A stretch of 64,000 nucleotides of DNA from Aliiglaciecola lipolytica E3 (GTDB lineage: Bacteria; Pseudomonadota; Gammaproteobacteria; Enterobacterales; Alteromonadaceae). This document shows positions 53,965 to 62,693 of this stretch, piece after piece; the first letter of the stretch is position 1; the number at the start of each line of letters is the position of its first letter. Made by a program: the position numbers and the translations under genes. The stretch lies in contig NZ_BAEN01000030.1 in the NCBI RefSeq assembly GCF_000314975.1, positions 21,225 through 85,224 of the forward strand, in the 5' to 3' direction. The notes beneath the pieces were generated by a model. That model made no database searches and was not told the DNA's origin. It saw only the letters and a list, made by a program, of their open reading frames with translations.

Positions 53965-54882
53965 ATGCCAAATATGAGTGTTGGCCTCGCCATGCTGTTA
54001 TTGGTCGTCGGTAATGTAGTTGCAGTGTTTTCAGACTCCGTTATTAAAAGCTTACCGGACGATGTAGCGACATATCAGTTTGTGTTTTTTCGCCAGCTCG
54101 CCGCCGTTATTCTAGTGCTGCCTTTGTGCTTACTCACTAAAAAGCGCGGACTTTTGATAGACATGAAATGGCATCTTATAAGGGGGCATGTTTGGCTACT
54201 GGGCGCAGTGTTTATGGTGTTTGCCTTAAAATCGATGCCCATTGCTACCGCAAACGCAATATTCTATGCAGCGCCTCTGCTGATGATGGCACTAGCGTTT
54301 TATATTTGGAATGAAAAATTAAGCAAACAAAGTGTATCGGTCGCTATCGTTGGTTTTATTGGCGTGCTGATAGTGGTGCAGCCGACACAGCTCACATGGT
54401 CTGGTATAAGTGCTTTGGTGGTGGCAGTGACACTTGCAGCAAATAACTTATTGGTAAAGAAAATCCCTTTGCAACACAGTGTGCTTCACACCTTACTATT
54501 GACGAGTTTATTGGGTATGCCGGTCGCATTTGGACTAGCGCTGTGGGAGCAAAAACCTTGGGACTTTTCTATTTTTGTTTCAGCGCTGTTATCGACCTCA
54601 TTTATTTTGATTTATTCGGCAGCATGCGTAGTAGCCTATCGCGCTGTGCAGGCTAATAAAATAGCAAGCGCAGAATATAGTGGTTTAATTGGTGCGGTCA
54701 TAGTGGGCTTGATATGGTTTGGCGAAATTCCCAGTATGTATATGCTCATTGGATCAGTATTAATTGTGTTGCCTATGATTTGGCTTGCCAAATTTGAGCG
54801 TAAACAGCAAAGACGAGACATGAATGTAGCATCGGAATCTGATGACCGTGCAATTAACGTTAGGCAACTCAATGATAAATAA
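53965..54882 (+). CDS. EamA/DMT-family transporter
   Basis: A 305-aa protein with ten predicted membrane segments in two EamA repeats (about 5-135 and 145-280). AAGGAG 6 bases upstream supports ATG 53965; the upstream TTG is too close to that SD. The family exports amino acids and metabolites. The divergent LysR gene is the probable regulator. Confidence 0.88.
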   Translation: MPNMSVGLAMLLLVVGNVVAVFSDSVIKSLPDDVATYQFVFFRQLAAVILVLPLCLLTKKRGLLIDMKWHLIRGHVWLLGAVFMVFALKSMPIATANAIFYAAPLLMMALAFYIWNEKLSKQSVSVAIVGFIGVLIVVQPTQLTWSGISALVVAVTLAANNLLVKKIPLQHSVLHTLLLTSLLGMPVAFGLALWEQKPWDFSIFVSALLSTSFILIYSAACVVAYRAVQANKIASAEYSGLIGAVIVGLIWFGEIPSMYMLIGSVLIVLPMIWLAKFERKQQRRDMNVASESDDRAINVRQLNDK

Positions 54883-55390
54883 AGTGTGTTTATGTGGCCG
54901 TTGATATGTCCCATGCTATATCGATAGCGTTAACACTAAGAAGTCTTTTAGAGTGGTGTTTCTAAAGATGATTAAGCAGTTCCAGTCGACTTTTTCTCAG
55001 TCTTTCACATTATGACTTTGTGGATAGGTAGCTTTATTTGACCATCGTCAAATAAGGTTGCTTTACTCATACAGCACATTTAGAGATAGCAAAAGAAATT
55101 GATAGAAAATTGAAAGTTTTTGAAATGGATTAGTATGCTTTATTTTCTTCCAAGCTTTGCATGTTAATGATTGTTTAATCCCGTATGGGGCTTTGTCGCT
55201 TATGTCCCACGCCGTTGCTTGGAAAGGCTTATTTTACAACGGATTTGGGGAATGAGGTTAGACTGTGTGTCCCACAAAATCCCCACAAATTACCCACTGG
55301 CGACCCACTAGTGACTCATTCGCGTCCCACAGATTAACATTGATGATATTTTATACAGAAGATTTTAACGTAAGCGCTTGAAAAGTAAGA
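54883..55390. other. Intergenic region with clustered CCCAC motifs next to tRNA-Val
   Basis: About 500 bp without a gene. Six short [TAC]CCCAC motifs occur at 55204-55330 (for example 55270-55275, 55281-55286, 55303-55308, 55325-55330), all in one orientation. Such clustering near a tRNA gene recalls arm-type integrase sites, but no integrase is present. Confidence 0.4.
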
Positions 55391-55466
55391 TGGTGGACGC
55401 TACTGGGCTTGAACCAGTGACCCTCGCCTTGTAAGGGCGATGCTCTCCCAACTGAGCTAAGCGTCC
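55391..55466 (-). tRNA. tRNA-Val (anticodon TAC)
   Basis: A 76-nt cloverleaf on the minus strand with encoded CCA. Acceptor GGACGCT/AGCGTCC with discriminator A; anticodon loop contains TAC between GCCCT and AAGGC; T loop GGTTCAAGCC. Identical in the tRNA body to the second copy. Confidence 0.95.
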
Positions 55467-55493
55467 AAATGCATGATTTGTAAGAAGAAAAAG

Positions 55494-55569
55494 TGGTGGA
55501 CGCTACTGGGCTTGAACCAGTGACCCTCGCCTTGTAAGGGCGATGCTCTCCCAACTGAGCTAAGCGTCC
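55494..55569 (-). tRNA. tRNA-Val (anticodon TAC), second copy
   Basis: A 76-nt tandem duplicate, 27 nt from the first, with the same acceptor, anticodon TAC and encoded CCA. Transcription runs leftward through both. Confidence 0.95.
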
Positions 55570-55819
55570 AATTTCTCTATTCACTTACCGTGCTTGGCAA
55601 GTGGAGCGCTATTATAGATATGCGACTTTGACTGTCAACCCTAAACTTTAAAAATATTGTTTAATTGCTGTTTTTCTACTCTTCATGGGGTTGCTCAGAA
55701 CAATTAATATACAAAATGTCTCAAAATCGCATTTAAACATGATTTGATTTTAAAATTGGTTTTTTTTACCTCTTCTAGACTGGTAAACTTCGCGCACTAA
55801 ATCAAAAAGGAAAGAAAAA

Positions 55820-57229
55820 ATGTCAGTGATCACCCGATTTGCTCCTAGTCCAACTGGTTATTTACATGTAGGAGGGGCGAGAACAGCTCTCTATTCATGG
55901 TTATATGCCAAAAGCAAAGGAGGTAAATTTGTTTTACGTATTGAAGATACTGACATTGAGCGTTCGACTCAAGCGGCTATTGATGCCATTTTGGAAGGTA
56001 TGGAATGGTTGGGATTGGAGCACGACGAAGGTCCTTATTATCAAACAAAGAGATTTGATCGCTATAAAGAATTAATTGAACAATTACTTGACCAAGGTAA
56101 AGCTTATAAATGCTTTATGACTTCTGCTGAACTAGATGAAATCCGCGAGAAACAAATGGAGGCAGGTGAAAAACCTCGTTATCCAGGAACGTGGCGCGAT
56201 AGAACAGATCATCCAGAAGGACAACCATTTGCTGTTCGTTTTAAAAATCCGTCAGAAGGAAAAGTGGTTATCAATGATCATATCAGAGGGAAAATTGAAA
56301 TCGCGAATGCCGAATTAGATGATTTAGTAATTCAACGTAGTGATGGAACACCTACATATAATTTTTGTGTGGTAGTCGACGATTGGGATATGAATATTTC
56401 TCATGTAATTAGAGGTGAAGATCATATTAATAATACACCAAGACAAATTAATATCCTTGAAGCACTAGGCGCATCTATCCCTGAGTATGCTCACGTATCA
56501 ATGATTTTGGGTGATGATGGAAAAAAATTATCAAAACGTCATGGTGCCGTTGGGGTTATGCAATATCGAGATGATGGTTTTCTGCCCCAAGCCTTATTGA
56601 ATTACCTAGTTCGGTTGGGGTGGTCACATGGTGATCAAGAAATATTCTCACTTGAAGAAATGATTGAGCTATTTGAATTAGACGCAATCGGCCAATCGGC
56701 GTCTGCGTTCAATACAGACAAGCTAATTTGGTTAAACCAGCACTATATAAAATCACTTCCCAGTAGTGAAGTGGCTAAACACGCTTTATGGCATTTTGAA
56801 AATCAAAATATTGATATTAACAATGGTCCAAAAATAGAAGCCGTAATTGAAGCCCAAGCTGATCGAGTCAAAACATTAGTAGAATTAGCACAAATAAGCC
56901 GATATTTTTATGAAGATTATGAGGAATTTGATGCCGGTGCTGCAAAAAAACATCTTAGACCGGTAGCAAAAGAGGCACTACTGTTAGTAAAAGAAAAATT
57001 ATCGACGATTCAAAATTGGACGCCAGAGGCTATACAAGACGCTATTAACGATACCGCACAACAATTAGATATTGGCATGGGAAAAGTAGGTATGCCTTTG
57101 CGAGTCGCTGTGACTGGGGCAGGGAATTCACCATCTCTGGATGTTACTCTAAATCTATTAAATCCTGAACAAGTTGCACAACGAATCGACAAAGCGCTCA
57201 TTTATATAGCAAACAGAGAAATTTCTTAA
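55820..57229 (+). CDS. gltX: Glutamate-tRNA ligase
   Basis: A 469-aa class I glutamyl-tRNA synthetase. The HIGH-type motif is [14 protein letters not shown] at 10-23 and the KMSKS-type motif is [10 protein letters not shown] near 234-243; [24 protein letters not shown] is typical. It charges tRNA-Glu, two genes for which lie 0.4-0.6 kb downstream. SD AAGGAAAG precedes the ATG. Full length. Confidence 0.97.
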   Translation: MSVITRFAPSPTGYLHVGGARTALYSWLYAKSKGGKFVLRIEDTDIERSTQAAIDAILEGMEWLGLEHDEGPYYQTKRFDRYKELIEQLLDQGKAYKCFMTSAELDEIREKQMEAGEKPRYPGTWRDRTDHPEGQPFAVRFKNPSEGKVVINDHIRGKIEIANAELDDLVIQRSDGTPTYNFCVVVDDWDMNISHVIRGEDHINNTPRQINILEALGASIPEYAHVSMILGDDGKKLSKRHGAVGVMQYRDDGFLPQALLNYLVRLGWSHGDQEIFSLEEMIELFELDAIGQSASAFNTDKLIWLNQHYIKSLPSSEVAKHALWHFENQNIDINNGPKIEAVIEAQADRVKTLVELAQISRYFYEDYEEFDAGAAKKHLRPVAKEALLLVKEKLSTIQNWTPEAIQDAINDTAQQLDIGMGKVGMPLRVAVTGAGNSPSLDVTLNLLNPEQVAQRIDKALIYIANREIS

Positions 57230-57237
57230 AAAAATCG

Positions 57238-57266
57238 TTGACATGAAAAGAGCAGATGCCTAGAAT
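57238..57266 (+). promoter_or_regulatory. Sigma70 promoter of the tRNA-Ala/Glu/Glu unit
   Basis: TTGACA at 57238-57243, a 17-bp spacer, TAGAAT at 57261-57266, then a GC-rich discriminator GCGCCCC typical of stringently controlled stable-RNA promoters. It begins 9 bp after the gltX stop. Confidence 0.85.
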
Positions 57267-57329
57267 GCGCCCCGCTGTCAAGGAATGGTAGCTAGCTAAC
57301 CAGCTTAGCCACTAGTGACAAAAAAGCAC

Positions 57330-57405
<76 letters not shown>

Positions 57406-57581
57406 ATATCAAGGATTGTTTACTACCACCTAGGCCAGTAAACATTAGATATGACAAGAATTTGTTTTGTAAGGTTTAATTAAGTTGTAGGGCGGTTGTC
57501 CGTTCTATAATGTCAATCCTCTTAGGGACTTGAATACCTTACAGATATTTATCGATGATTACGTCGATAAACAAAGTTTCT

Positions 57582-57657
57582 GTCCCCATCGTCTAGAGGC
57601 CTAGGACACCGCCCTTTCACGGCGGTAACAGGGGTTCGAATCCCCTTGGGGACGCCA
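57582..57657 (+). tRNA. tRNA-Glu (anticodon TTC), copy 1
   Basis: A 76-nt cloverleaf with encoded CCA. Acceptor GTCCCCA/TTGGGGAC, anticodon loop CTTTCAC (TTC). Anticodon stem CCGCC/GGCGG is fully paired. A 7-bp hairpin TTATCGA/TCGATAA at 57549-57570 precedes it and may help processing. Confidence 0.96.
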
Positions 57658-57782
57658 TATATAAGAGAGTACAGGTTAAGTACTCGGTAGCTGGTAGCAG
57701 CAACATGGAACGCTTAATTCACATTCCTAGGCGAATTAAGTAAACAGTAGTGATAGAAATTGTTTCTTATGAAATATTTTTT

Positions 57783-57858
57783 GTCCCCATCGTCTAGAGG
57801 CCTAGGACATCGCCCTTTCACGGCGGTAACAGGGGTTCGAATCCCCTTGGGGACGCCA
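57783..57858 (+). tRNA. tRNA-Glu (anticodon TTC), copy 2
   Basis: A 76-nt cloverleaf identical to copy 1 except that the first base of the anticodon stem is T (TCGCC/GGCGG), giving a T-G wobble pair. Encoded CCA. Followed directly by a terminator. Confidence 0.95.
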
Positions 57859-57862
57859 ATTG

Positions 57863-57894
57863 AAAAACCGCACTTTAAGGTGCGGTTTTTTTTT
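57863..57894 (+). terminator. Rho-independent terminator of the tRNA unit
   Basis: An 11-bp stem AAAAACCGCAC/GTGCGGTTTTT with loop TTTAAG, then a T-run to 57894. It begins 5 bases after the second tRNA-Glu. Confidence 0.95.
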
Positions 57895-57960
57895 GCTTCT
57901 AAATTATACCGCACAAAACTAAATTCACTTTTATCTCCAAAAAGTATTCAAAGCAATTGT

Positions 57961-58082
57961 TGCCTGTCCACGATTGGAAGTTCATTGTTGCCTGTCCATG
58001 GTTGGGCGATCGACGAATGGGCGGTAATCGCCGATGCCTGTCCACGTTAAAATATTGAAGTAAATAAAGGTGCCTGTCCACG
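57961..58082. repeat. Four direct copies of TGCCTGTCCACG
   Basis: Copies start at 57961, 57989 (one mismatch, CCATG), 58035 and 58071. The spacings are 28, 46 and 36. The reverse-oriented core GTCAGGCA occurs at 58098-58105. In the 325-bp gene-free stretch (57859-58183) nothing else is recognised. Small repetitive-element remnant or protein-binding sites. Confidence 0.7.
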
Positions 58083-58183
58083 ATCCAATATTACAAAGTC
58101 AGGCACTAATTTTTATGGCTAATTTGCAGAAAAATTTAAGCTGATGCATATTATGTAATAAATATATTCACCGGATAATTTCA

Positions 58184-58969
58184 TTGAGTCCACTAAATTG
58201 GATAGGCAAAAAGATTGCGCATTTTTTACAAAAGCCTAGTCCTACTTATCGAAGCGAAACTACCTGCGAACCTGATGCGTTAATTAGAACACTCAAAAAA
58301 GGCGATGTACTTTTAGTTGATGGTATGAGCAGGATAAGTACAGCGATAAAGTATTTAACTCAATCCACTTGGTCACACGCAGCTCTTTGCATTAGCGATC
58401 AATGCAATGCTGAAGTCCCCGATATTACCAAAGTCTTGCTTCTGGAGGCTGATGTTGTTGAAGGCGTAAGAATTATTGATTTACAAGTATATGTAGATCA
58501 AGGGACTCGTATTTGTCGTCCAGTTAGCCTTAATCAAGAAGATATTGATAAAATTATTGAGTATGCCAAAGCAAGGCTTGGCCATCAGTACGACACCAAA
58601 AATATCCTAGATTTAGCTCGTTATTTGATTCAAACACCACCTGTACCAGTCGGGTGGCGTCGAAATATGTTGTCGTTGGGAAGTGGAGATCCCACACGAG
58701 CAATTTGTTCTTCTCTTTTAGCGCAATCATTTCAGTCCGTTGGCTATCCTATTTTGCCGCAAAAAATAAGCAAAGATCGGAATGCGTCGCATGACAGTGA
58801 TAATATATTCTTCCGCTCTCGGCACCACACGTTATTTGTGCCTAGAGATTTTGACATTTCTCCGTATTTTGCCATCGTTAAACCTACGATTGAGCAGCAT
58901 TTCGATCCATACACTTTTAATTGGGATTCACGTTCGGTTACTAAAGATTTCAAAATTGACAATTCATAA
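58184..58969 (+). CDS. Permuted NlpC/P60-like cysteine peptidase family protein (YiiX/C92-like)
   Basis: A 261-aa protein with the permuted papain-like arrangement: GDVLLVDGMSRISTAIKYLTQSTWSHAAL with His65, then Glu88 in LLLEAD, and Cys175 in TRAICSSLLAQSF. No signal peptide is seen. Start TTG 58184 with a weak GGAT SD; no other upstream start fits. Members hydrolyse amide or ester bonds in lipids or cell wall; the substrate is unknown. It stands alone downstream of the repeat region. Confidence 0.75.
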   Translation: MSPLNWIGKKIAHFLQKPSPTYRSETTCEPDALIRTLKKGDVLLVDGMSRISTAIKYLTQSTWSHAALCISDQCNAEVPDITKVLLLEADVVEGVRIIDLQVYVDQGTRICRPVSLNQEDIDKIIEYAKARLGHQYDTKNILDLARYLIQTPPVPVGWRRNMLSLGSGDPTRAICSSLLAQSFQSVGYPILPQKISKDRNASHDSDNIFFRSRHHTLFVPRDFDISPYFAIVKPTIEQHFDPYTFNWDSRSVTKDFKIDNS

Positions 58970-58995
58970 GCGGACAAAATTTTTCGGAGACAGGC

Positions 58996-59304
58996 ATGTT
59001 AGAATTAAGACCAAATTGTGAGTGGTGCGACAAAGATTTACCTGCCGATAGTGAGGAAGCCTGTATTTGCACATACGAGTGCACCTTTTGTCAGGATTGT
59101 GTTGAATCTGTTCTACATAATGTTTGTCCTAATTGTGGCGGTGGTTTTAGTCCTCGCCCTATTAGACCGCACATTGAGCATAGGCCAGGTGTTAGCTTAC
59201 AAAGTCAACCTGCGTCAACCAAACGAGTTCATAGCCCTTATACACTGCAGGAAATCGAAGAGTTTAGACAATTGGTTTTATCACGCAAAAAATTAAATAA
59301 ATGA
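58996..59304 (+). CDS. DUF1272 zinc-ribbon protein
   Basis: A 102-aa DUF1272 protein with many cysteines: RPNCEWCDKDLP, CICTYECTFCQDC and CPNCGGG. The core (1-60) is the family's full domain; a variable tail follows. GGAG lies 8 bases before ATG. It overlaps the DUF1289 gene by ATGA (59301-59304). Confidence 0.85.
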   Translation: MLELRPNCEWCDKDLPADSEEACICTYECTFCQDCVESVLHNVCPNCGGGFSPRPIRPHIEHRPGVSLQSQPASTKRVHSPYTLQEIEEFRQLVLSRKKLNK

Positions 59305-59504
59305 AACCATTAACAAAACCAGTTCCTTCTCCCTGTATTCGCAATTGTTGCTTAGACCAGAACGATATATGTGTGGGGTGTTATCGAAGTTTAGATGAAA
59401 TTTTAGTCTGGGGAGAATCAGATAATTCGCAGAAATTAGAAATTATCGCTTGTACTGCAGAACGCAGACAAGAATACATCAGAAAATTAAAAAACAACTC
59501 CTAA
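59301..59504 (+). CDS. DUF1289 family protein
   Basis: A 67-aa protein with the DUF1289 cysteine pattern: PVPSPCIRNCCLDQNDICVGCYRSLDEI (four cysteines), then ERRQEYIRK at the end. Probably binds a metal or FeS centre; function unknown. Translationally coupled to the DUF1272 gene and 59 bp before dusC. Confidence 0.85.
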   Translation: MKPLTKPVPSPCIRNCCLDQNDICVGCYRSLDEILVWGESDNSQKLEIIACTAERRQEYIRKLKNNS

Positions 59505-59563
59505 CGTGGCTATATTTGTTACAATCCGCCACCTCCAAATTCAGCATAAATAATAAGAGCTTA

Positions 59564-60520
59564 ATGAAAATAGTGTTAGCGCCGATGGAAGGCGTGGTGG
59601 ATCATCTGATGCGTGACATGCTTACCCAAGTGGGGGGCTTTGACCTGTGTGTGACTGAATTTGTTCGAGTTGTCGAGCAACTCCTGCCTAACAAAGTTTT
59701 TTATCGTTTATGTCCTGAATTACATCATCAAGGTTTTACACCTTCAGGAGTGCCTGTAAAAGTACAGTTACTAGGTCAAGAGCCTGATTGGTTGGCTGAA
59801 AACGCCGTAAGAGCGATTGAACTTGGTTCACATGGTGTTGACCTTAACTTTGGCTGTCCTGCAAAAACAGTGAATAAGAGTAAAGGTGGCGCTGTATTGT
59901 TAAAAGAACCAGAAGTACTCTACAGAATCGTGTCTGCAGTGCGTAAAGCCGTTCCTGAGCCTCATCAAGTTACTGCAAAAATGCGCCTCGGATTCGAAGA
60001 TAAAACATTGGCGATCGAAAATGCGCAGGCTATTGAGGCCGCAGGTGCGAATAGTTTGGCAATTCATGCGCGTACAAAAACGGAAGGTTATAAACCTCCT
60101 GCTTACTGGGATTGGATTGGCAAAATAAAGCTGCAAACGCAGATCCCAATTATCGCCAATGGCGAAATTTGGTCAAAGCGGGACGCACAAATGTGTCAAC
60201 AGCAATCGCTATGCAGCGATATTATGTTAGGGAGAGGCGCATTAGCGTTACCTAATTTAGCACAAGTCGTACGCAATAATGCACCTGCTATGACATGGGA
60301 AGAGGTAAAAGAACTTTTATTGACCTATTCGGGCTATGAAATCTTTGGTGATAAGGGGCGTTACTATCCAAATAGGATAAAACAGTGGCTAGGTTATCTG
60401 AAAGTGCAATTTCCTCAAGCCGAAAGTTTATTTTTAACCATTCGTTCAATGTCAAAATCCGCGGATATTGTGTCAGTTTTACAGCAATCTCCTAATCCAA
60501 TTTGTGATGCAAAAATTTAA
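59564..60520 (+). CDS. dusC: tRNA-dihydrouridine(16) synthase
   Basis: A 318-aa FMN TIM-barrel dihydrouridine synthase. PMEGVVDHLMRDML at 7-20, catalytic Cys98 in NFGCPAKTVNKSKGGA, and IANGEIWS, with the C-terminal domain typical of DusC. It reduces U16 of tRNA. The start is ATG 59564, which gives the canonical N-terminus; the longer frame adds 38 non-family residues overlapping the DUF1289 gene. Confidence 0.93.
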   Translation: MKIVLAPMEGVVDHLMRDMLTQVGGFDLCVTEFVRVVEQLLPNKVFYRLCPELHHQGFTPSGVPVKVQLLGQEPDWLAENAVRAIELGSHGVDLNFGCPAKTVNKSKGGAVLLKEPEVLYRIVSAVRKAVPEPHQVTAKMRLGFEDKTLAIENAQAIEAAGANSLAIHARTKTEGYKPPAYWDWIGKIKLQTQIPIIANGEIWSKRDAQMCQQQSLCSDIMLGRGALALPNLAQVVRNNAPAMTWEEVKELLLTYSGYEIFGDKGRYYPNRIKQWLGYLKVQFPQAESLFLTIRSMSKSADIVSVLQQSPNPICDAKI

Positions 60521-60572
60521 ATATTTGAGCATTAAATTTAACCTTACACGATAAAAGTCGCAGGTGATTTTC

Positions 60573-61109
60573 ATGGCATTAAAGCCAACGATTTATAAAT
60601 TTCGTATCTCTTTGTCTAACATGGACAGGCATCATTATGACAATTTAAATCTTATAGTGGCTAAACATCCTTCTGAGACAGAACAACGAATGATGGCGCG
60701 AATTCTGGCATTTTGTATTGAAGCTCAAGAAGGTCTTGCCTTAACAAAAGGCTTAAGTGAAATTGATGAACCCGATATATGGTTGAAACAACCTAATGAT
60801 GAAATAGAGCATTGGATTGAAATAGGTGAACCCGATGTTGAGCCAGTTAAAAAAGCAACACGATTAGCATCGAACGTTAAAGTATATAGTTTCAATACTA
60901 AGTCCGAGGTATGGTGGCAGCAATCGGAGTCAAAATTTAAACAATTAAACGCGCATTTCTACCGTTTTAATTGGCAACACATTTGTATTCTTACCGAATT
61001 GATTGAAAGAACCATGGATATGTCAGTCACAATTTCAGATCAGTCTGCTTATATCGCGACAAGTTTAGGTGAATGTGAAATTCCCTGGGATGAACTGCAA
61101 AGCGCTTAA
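60573..61109 (+). CDS. yaeQ: YaeQ family protein
   Basis: A 178-aa YaeQ protein with ALKPTIYKFRISLSNMDRHHYD at the start and the PD-(D/E)XK-like core typical of the family. Function unknown; it was once proposed to suppress RfaH loss. AGGTG precedes ATG 60573; the upstream GTG in frame is not needed. It stands 52 bp after dusC. Confidence 0.92.
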   Translation: MALKPTIYKFRISLSNMDRHHYDNLNLIVAKHPSETEQRMMARILAFCIEAQEGLALTKGLSEIDEPDIWLKQPNDEIEHWIEIGEPDVEPVKKATRLASNVKVYSFNTKSEVWWQQSESKFKQLNAHFYRFNWQHICILTELIERTMDMSVTISDQSAYIATSLGECEIPWDELQSA

Positions 61110-61283
61110 TTGCAGTATCTTCAACAACTGGTATATTTACGCCTAACAAACCTCATCGGAAATACACTGTTTTTCATTAAGTCAGTGCAAATTGCATGAG
61201 GTAAAGAGGATATTGACTATCCGTTATCGAAATTAAAAATAAAATAAAAATAATAAACTATTAACACTTTTCGGCAGGAAACC

Positions 61284-62693
61284 ATGAAAAAAATATCAAG
61301 TCACTCTGGGTTAACACTCAGCGTTTTGGCTACTTTGATCTTAGCCGGTTGTGGATCAGAACAACCAGAAAAAGAGCCTCCAGTTACACTCAATAAAAAC
61401 CCTTTTCCCAGCACCTACCAGCCAATGGCTAGTGAACCCACTTTAATTACCAACGTCCATATTTTGGATGGTATTGGTGGTTATCTTGAGTCAGGTTCGG
61501 TATTTATTAGCGACGGTAAAATTCAAGCAATTGGTGAATCTATAACTGCTCCGCAAGGCACCAAAACTATCGATGGGAATGGCCAGTGGGTGACGCCCGG
61601 AATTATTGATGTGCATAGTCACCTTGGGGTATACGCGACACCTGATACTGCTTCACATTCTGATGGTAATGAAATGACCGACCCGGTTACGGCGCAAGCG
61701 TGGGCGGAACATTCCATATGGCCCCAAGATCCCGGCTTTCAACGAGCTCTAATGGGAGGCGTGACAAGTTTGCAGATACTTCCTGGTTCTGCAAATTTAG
61801 TGGGTGGACGCGCAGTTACTGTGAAAAATGTCCCTAATCGTGTGATTCAAGATATGAAGTTTCCAGGAGCACCTTATGGGATGAAAATGGCCTGTGGCGA
61901 AAATCCAAAACGTGTTTACGGTAAAAAAGGCGGACCTGGTACACGCATGGGTAACGTCGCTGGATATCGTCAAGCTTGGGCCGATGCGCAAGAGTACAAA
62001 AGTAAGTGGGATCGATACTACGCTGAATATGATGACGGTAAAGATCCTAAAATACCTAAAAGAGATTTAAAATTAGAAACATTAGTTGGCGTTTTAGACG
62101 GTGAAATTATTGTGCATATGCATTGTTATCGTGCAGATGACATGGGCACGATGCTAGATGTAATGAAAGAATTTAATTATCAAATTGGTTCATTCCATCA
62201 CGCTGTAGAGTCATATAAAATTGCTGACAAACTGAAGGAAAACAATGTTTGTTCTTCAATGTGGGCAGACTGGTGGGGCTTCAAAATGGAAGCGTATGAC
62301 GGTATTCAAGAAAATATCCCAATGGTACATGCTGCTGGCGCGTGTGCAATCGTACATTCTGACGATGACAAAGGAATTCAGCGCTTAAACCAAGAAGCAG
62401 CAAAAGCGTGGGGTAATGGTAAGCGAGTAGGTATCAACATTTCTCAAGCTGATGCGTGGCAATGGTTGTCAGCTAATCCAGCTAAGTCGTTAGGCATTTT
62501 TGATCAAACAGGCTCGTTGGAAGTCGGTAAAAATGCTGATTTGGTGTTATGGAGTGCCGATCCATTTTCTACCTACGCCAAAGCAGTAAATGTTTACATT
62601 GACGGTGCATTAGCATTTGATCGAACCGATCCGAATAGTTGGCCGGTGAGTGATTTCGAGTTAGGCCAACCTGGTGAAGGAGACAGCAAATGA
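61284..62693 (+). CDS. Amidohydrolase-family lipoprotein
   Basis: A 469-aa imidazolonepropionase-like amidohydrolase. Lipoprotein signal LATLILAGCGS, lipidated Cys about 23; metal motif DVHSHLG near 110-116, later HMHCYRADD (about 279-287) and HSDDDKGIQ, and the C-terminal GSLEVGKNADLVLWSADPF. It overlaps the next amidohydrolase gene by ATGA, so the two are coupled and may form a complex or act on related substrates. Substrate unknown; peptidase-like hydrolysis of small compounds in the periplasm is a guess. Confidence 0.87.
   Translation: MKKISSHSGLTLSVLATLILAGCGSEQPEKEPPVTLNKNPFPSTYQPMASEPTLITNVHILDGIGGYLESGSVFISDGKIQAIGESITAPQGTKTIDGNGQWVTPGIIDVHSHLGVYATPDTASHSDGNEMTDPVTAQAWAEHSIWPQDPGFQRALMGGVTSLQILPGSANLVGGRAVTVKNVPNRVIQDMKFPGAPYGMKMACGENPKRVYGKKGGPGTRMGNVAGYRQAWADAQEYKSKWDRYYAEYDDGKDPKIPKRDLKLETLVGVLDGEIIVHMHCYRADDMGTMLDVMKEFNYQIGSFHHAVESYKIADKLKENNVCSSMWADWWGFKMEAYDGIQENIPMVHAAGACAIVHSDDDKGIQRLNQEAAKAWGNGKRVGINISQADAWQWLSANPAKSLGIFDQTGSLEVGKNADLVLWSADPFSTYAKAVNVYIDGALAFDRTDPNSWPVSDFELGQPGEGDSK

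Noticed and set aside
55351..55584. Reading frame across the two tRNA-Val genes
   Set aside because: A common spurious frame produced by tRNA sequence (GEHRPYKARVTGSSPVAS pattern).
57714..58050. Reading frames on both strands across the second tRNA-Glu
   Set aside because: They consist of tRNA and terminator sequence; no independent coding evidence.
57961..58082. CRISPR array
   Set aside because: The repeat unit is only 12 bp, spacing is irregular, and no cas genes are in the window.
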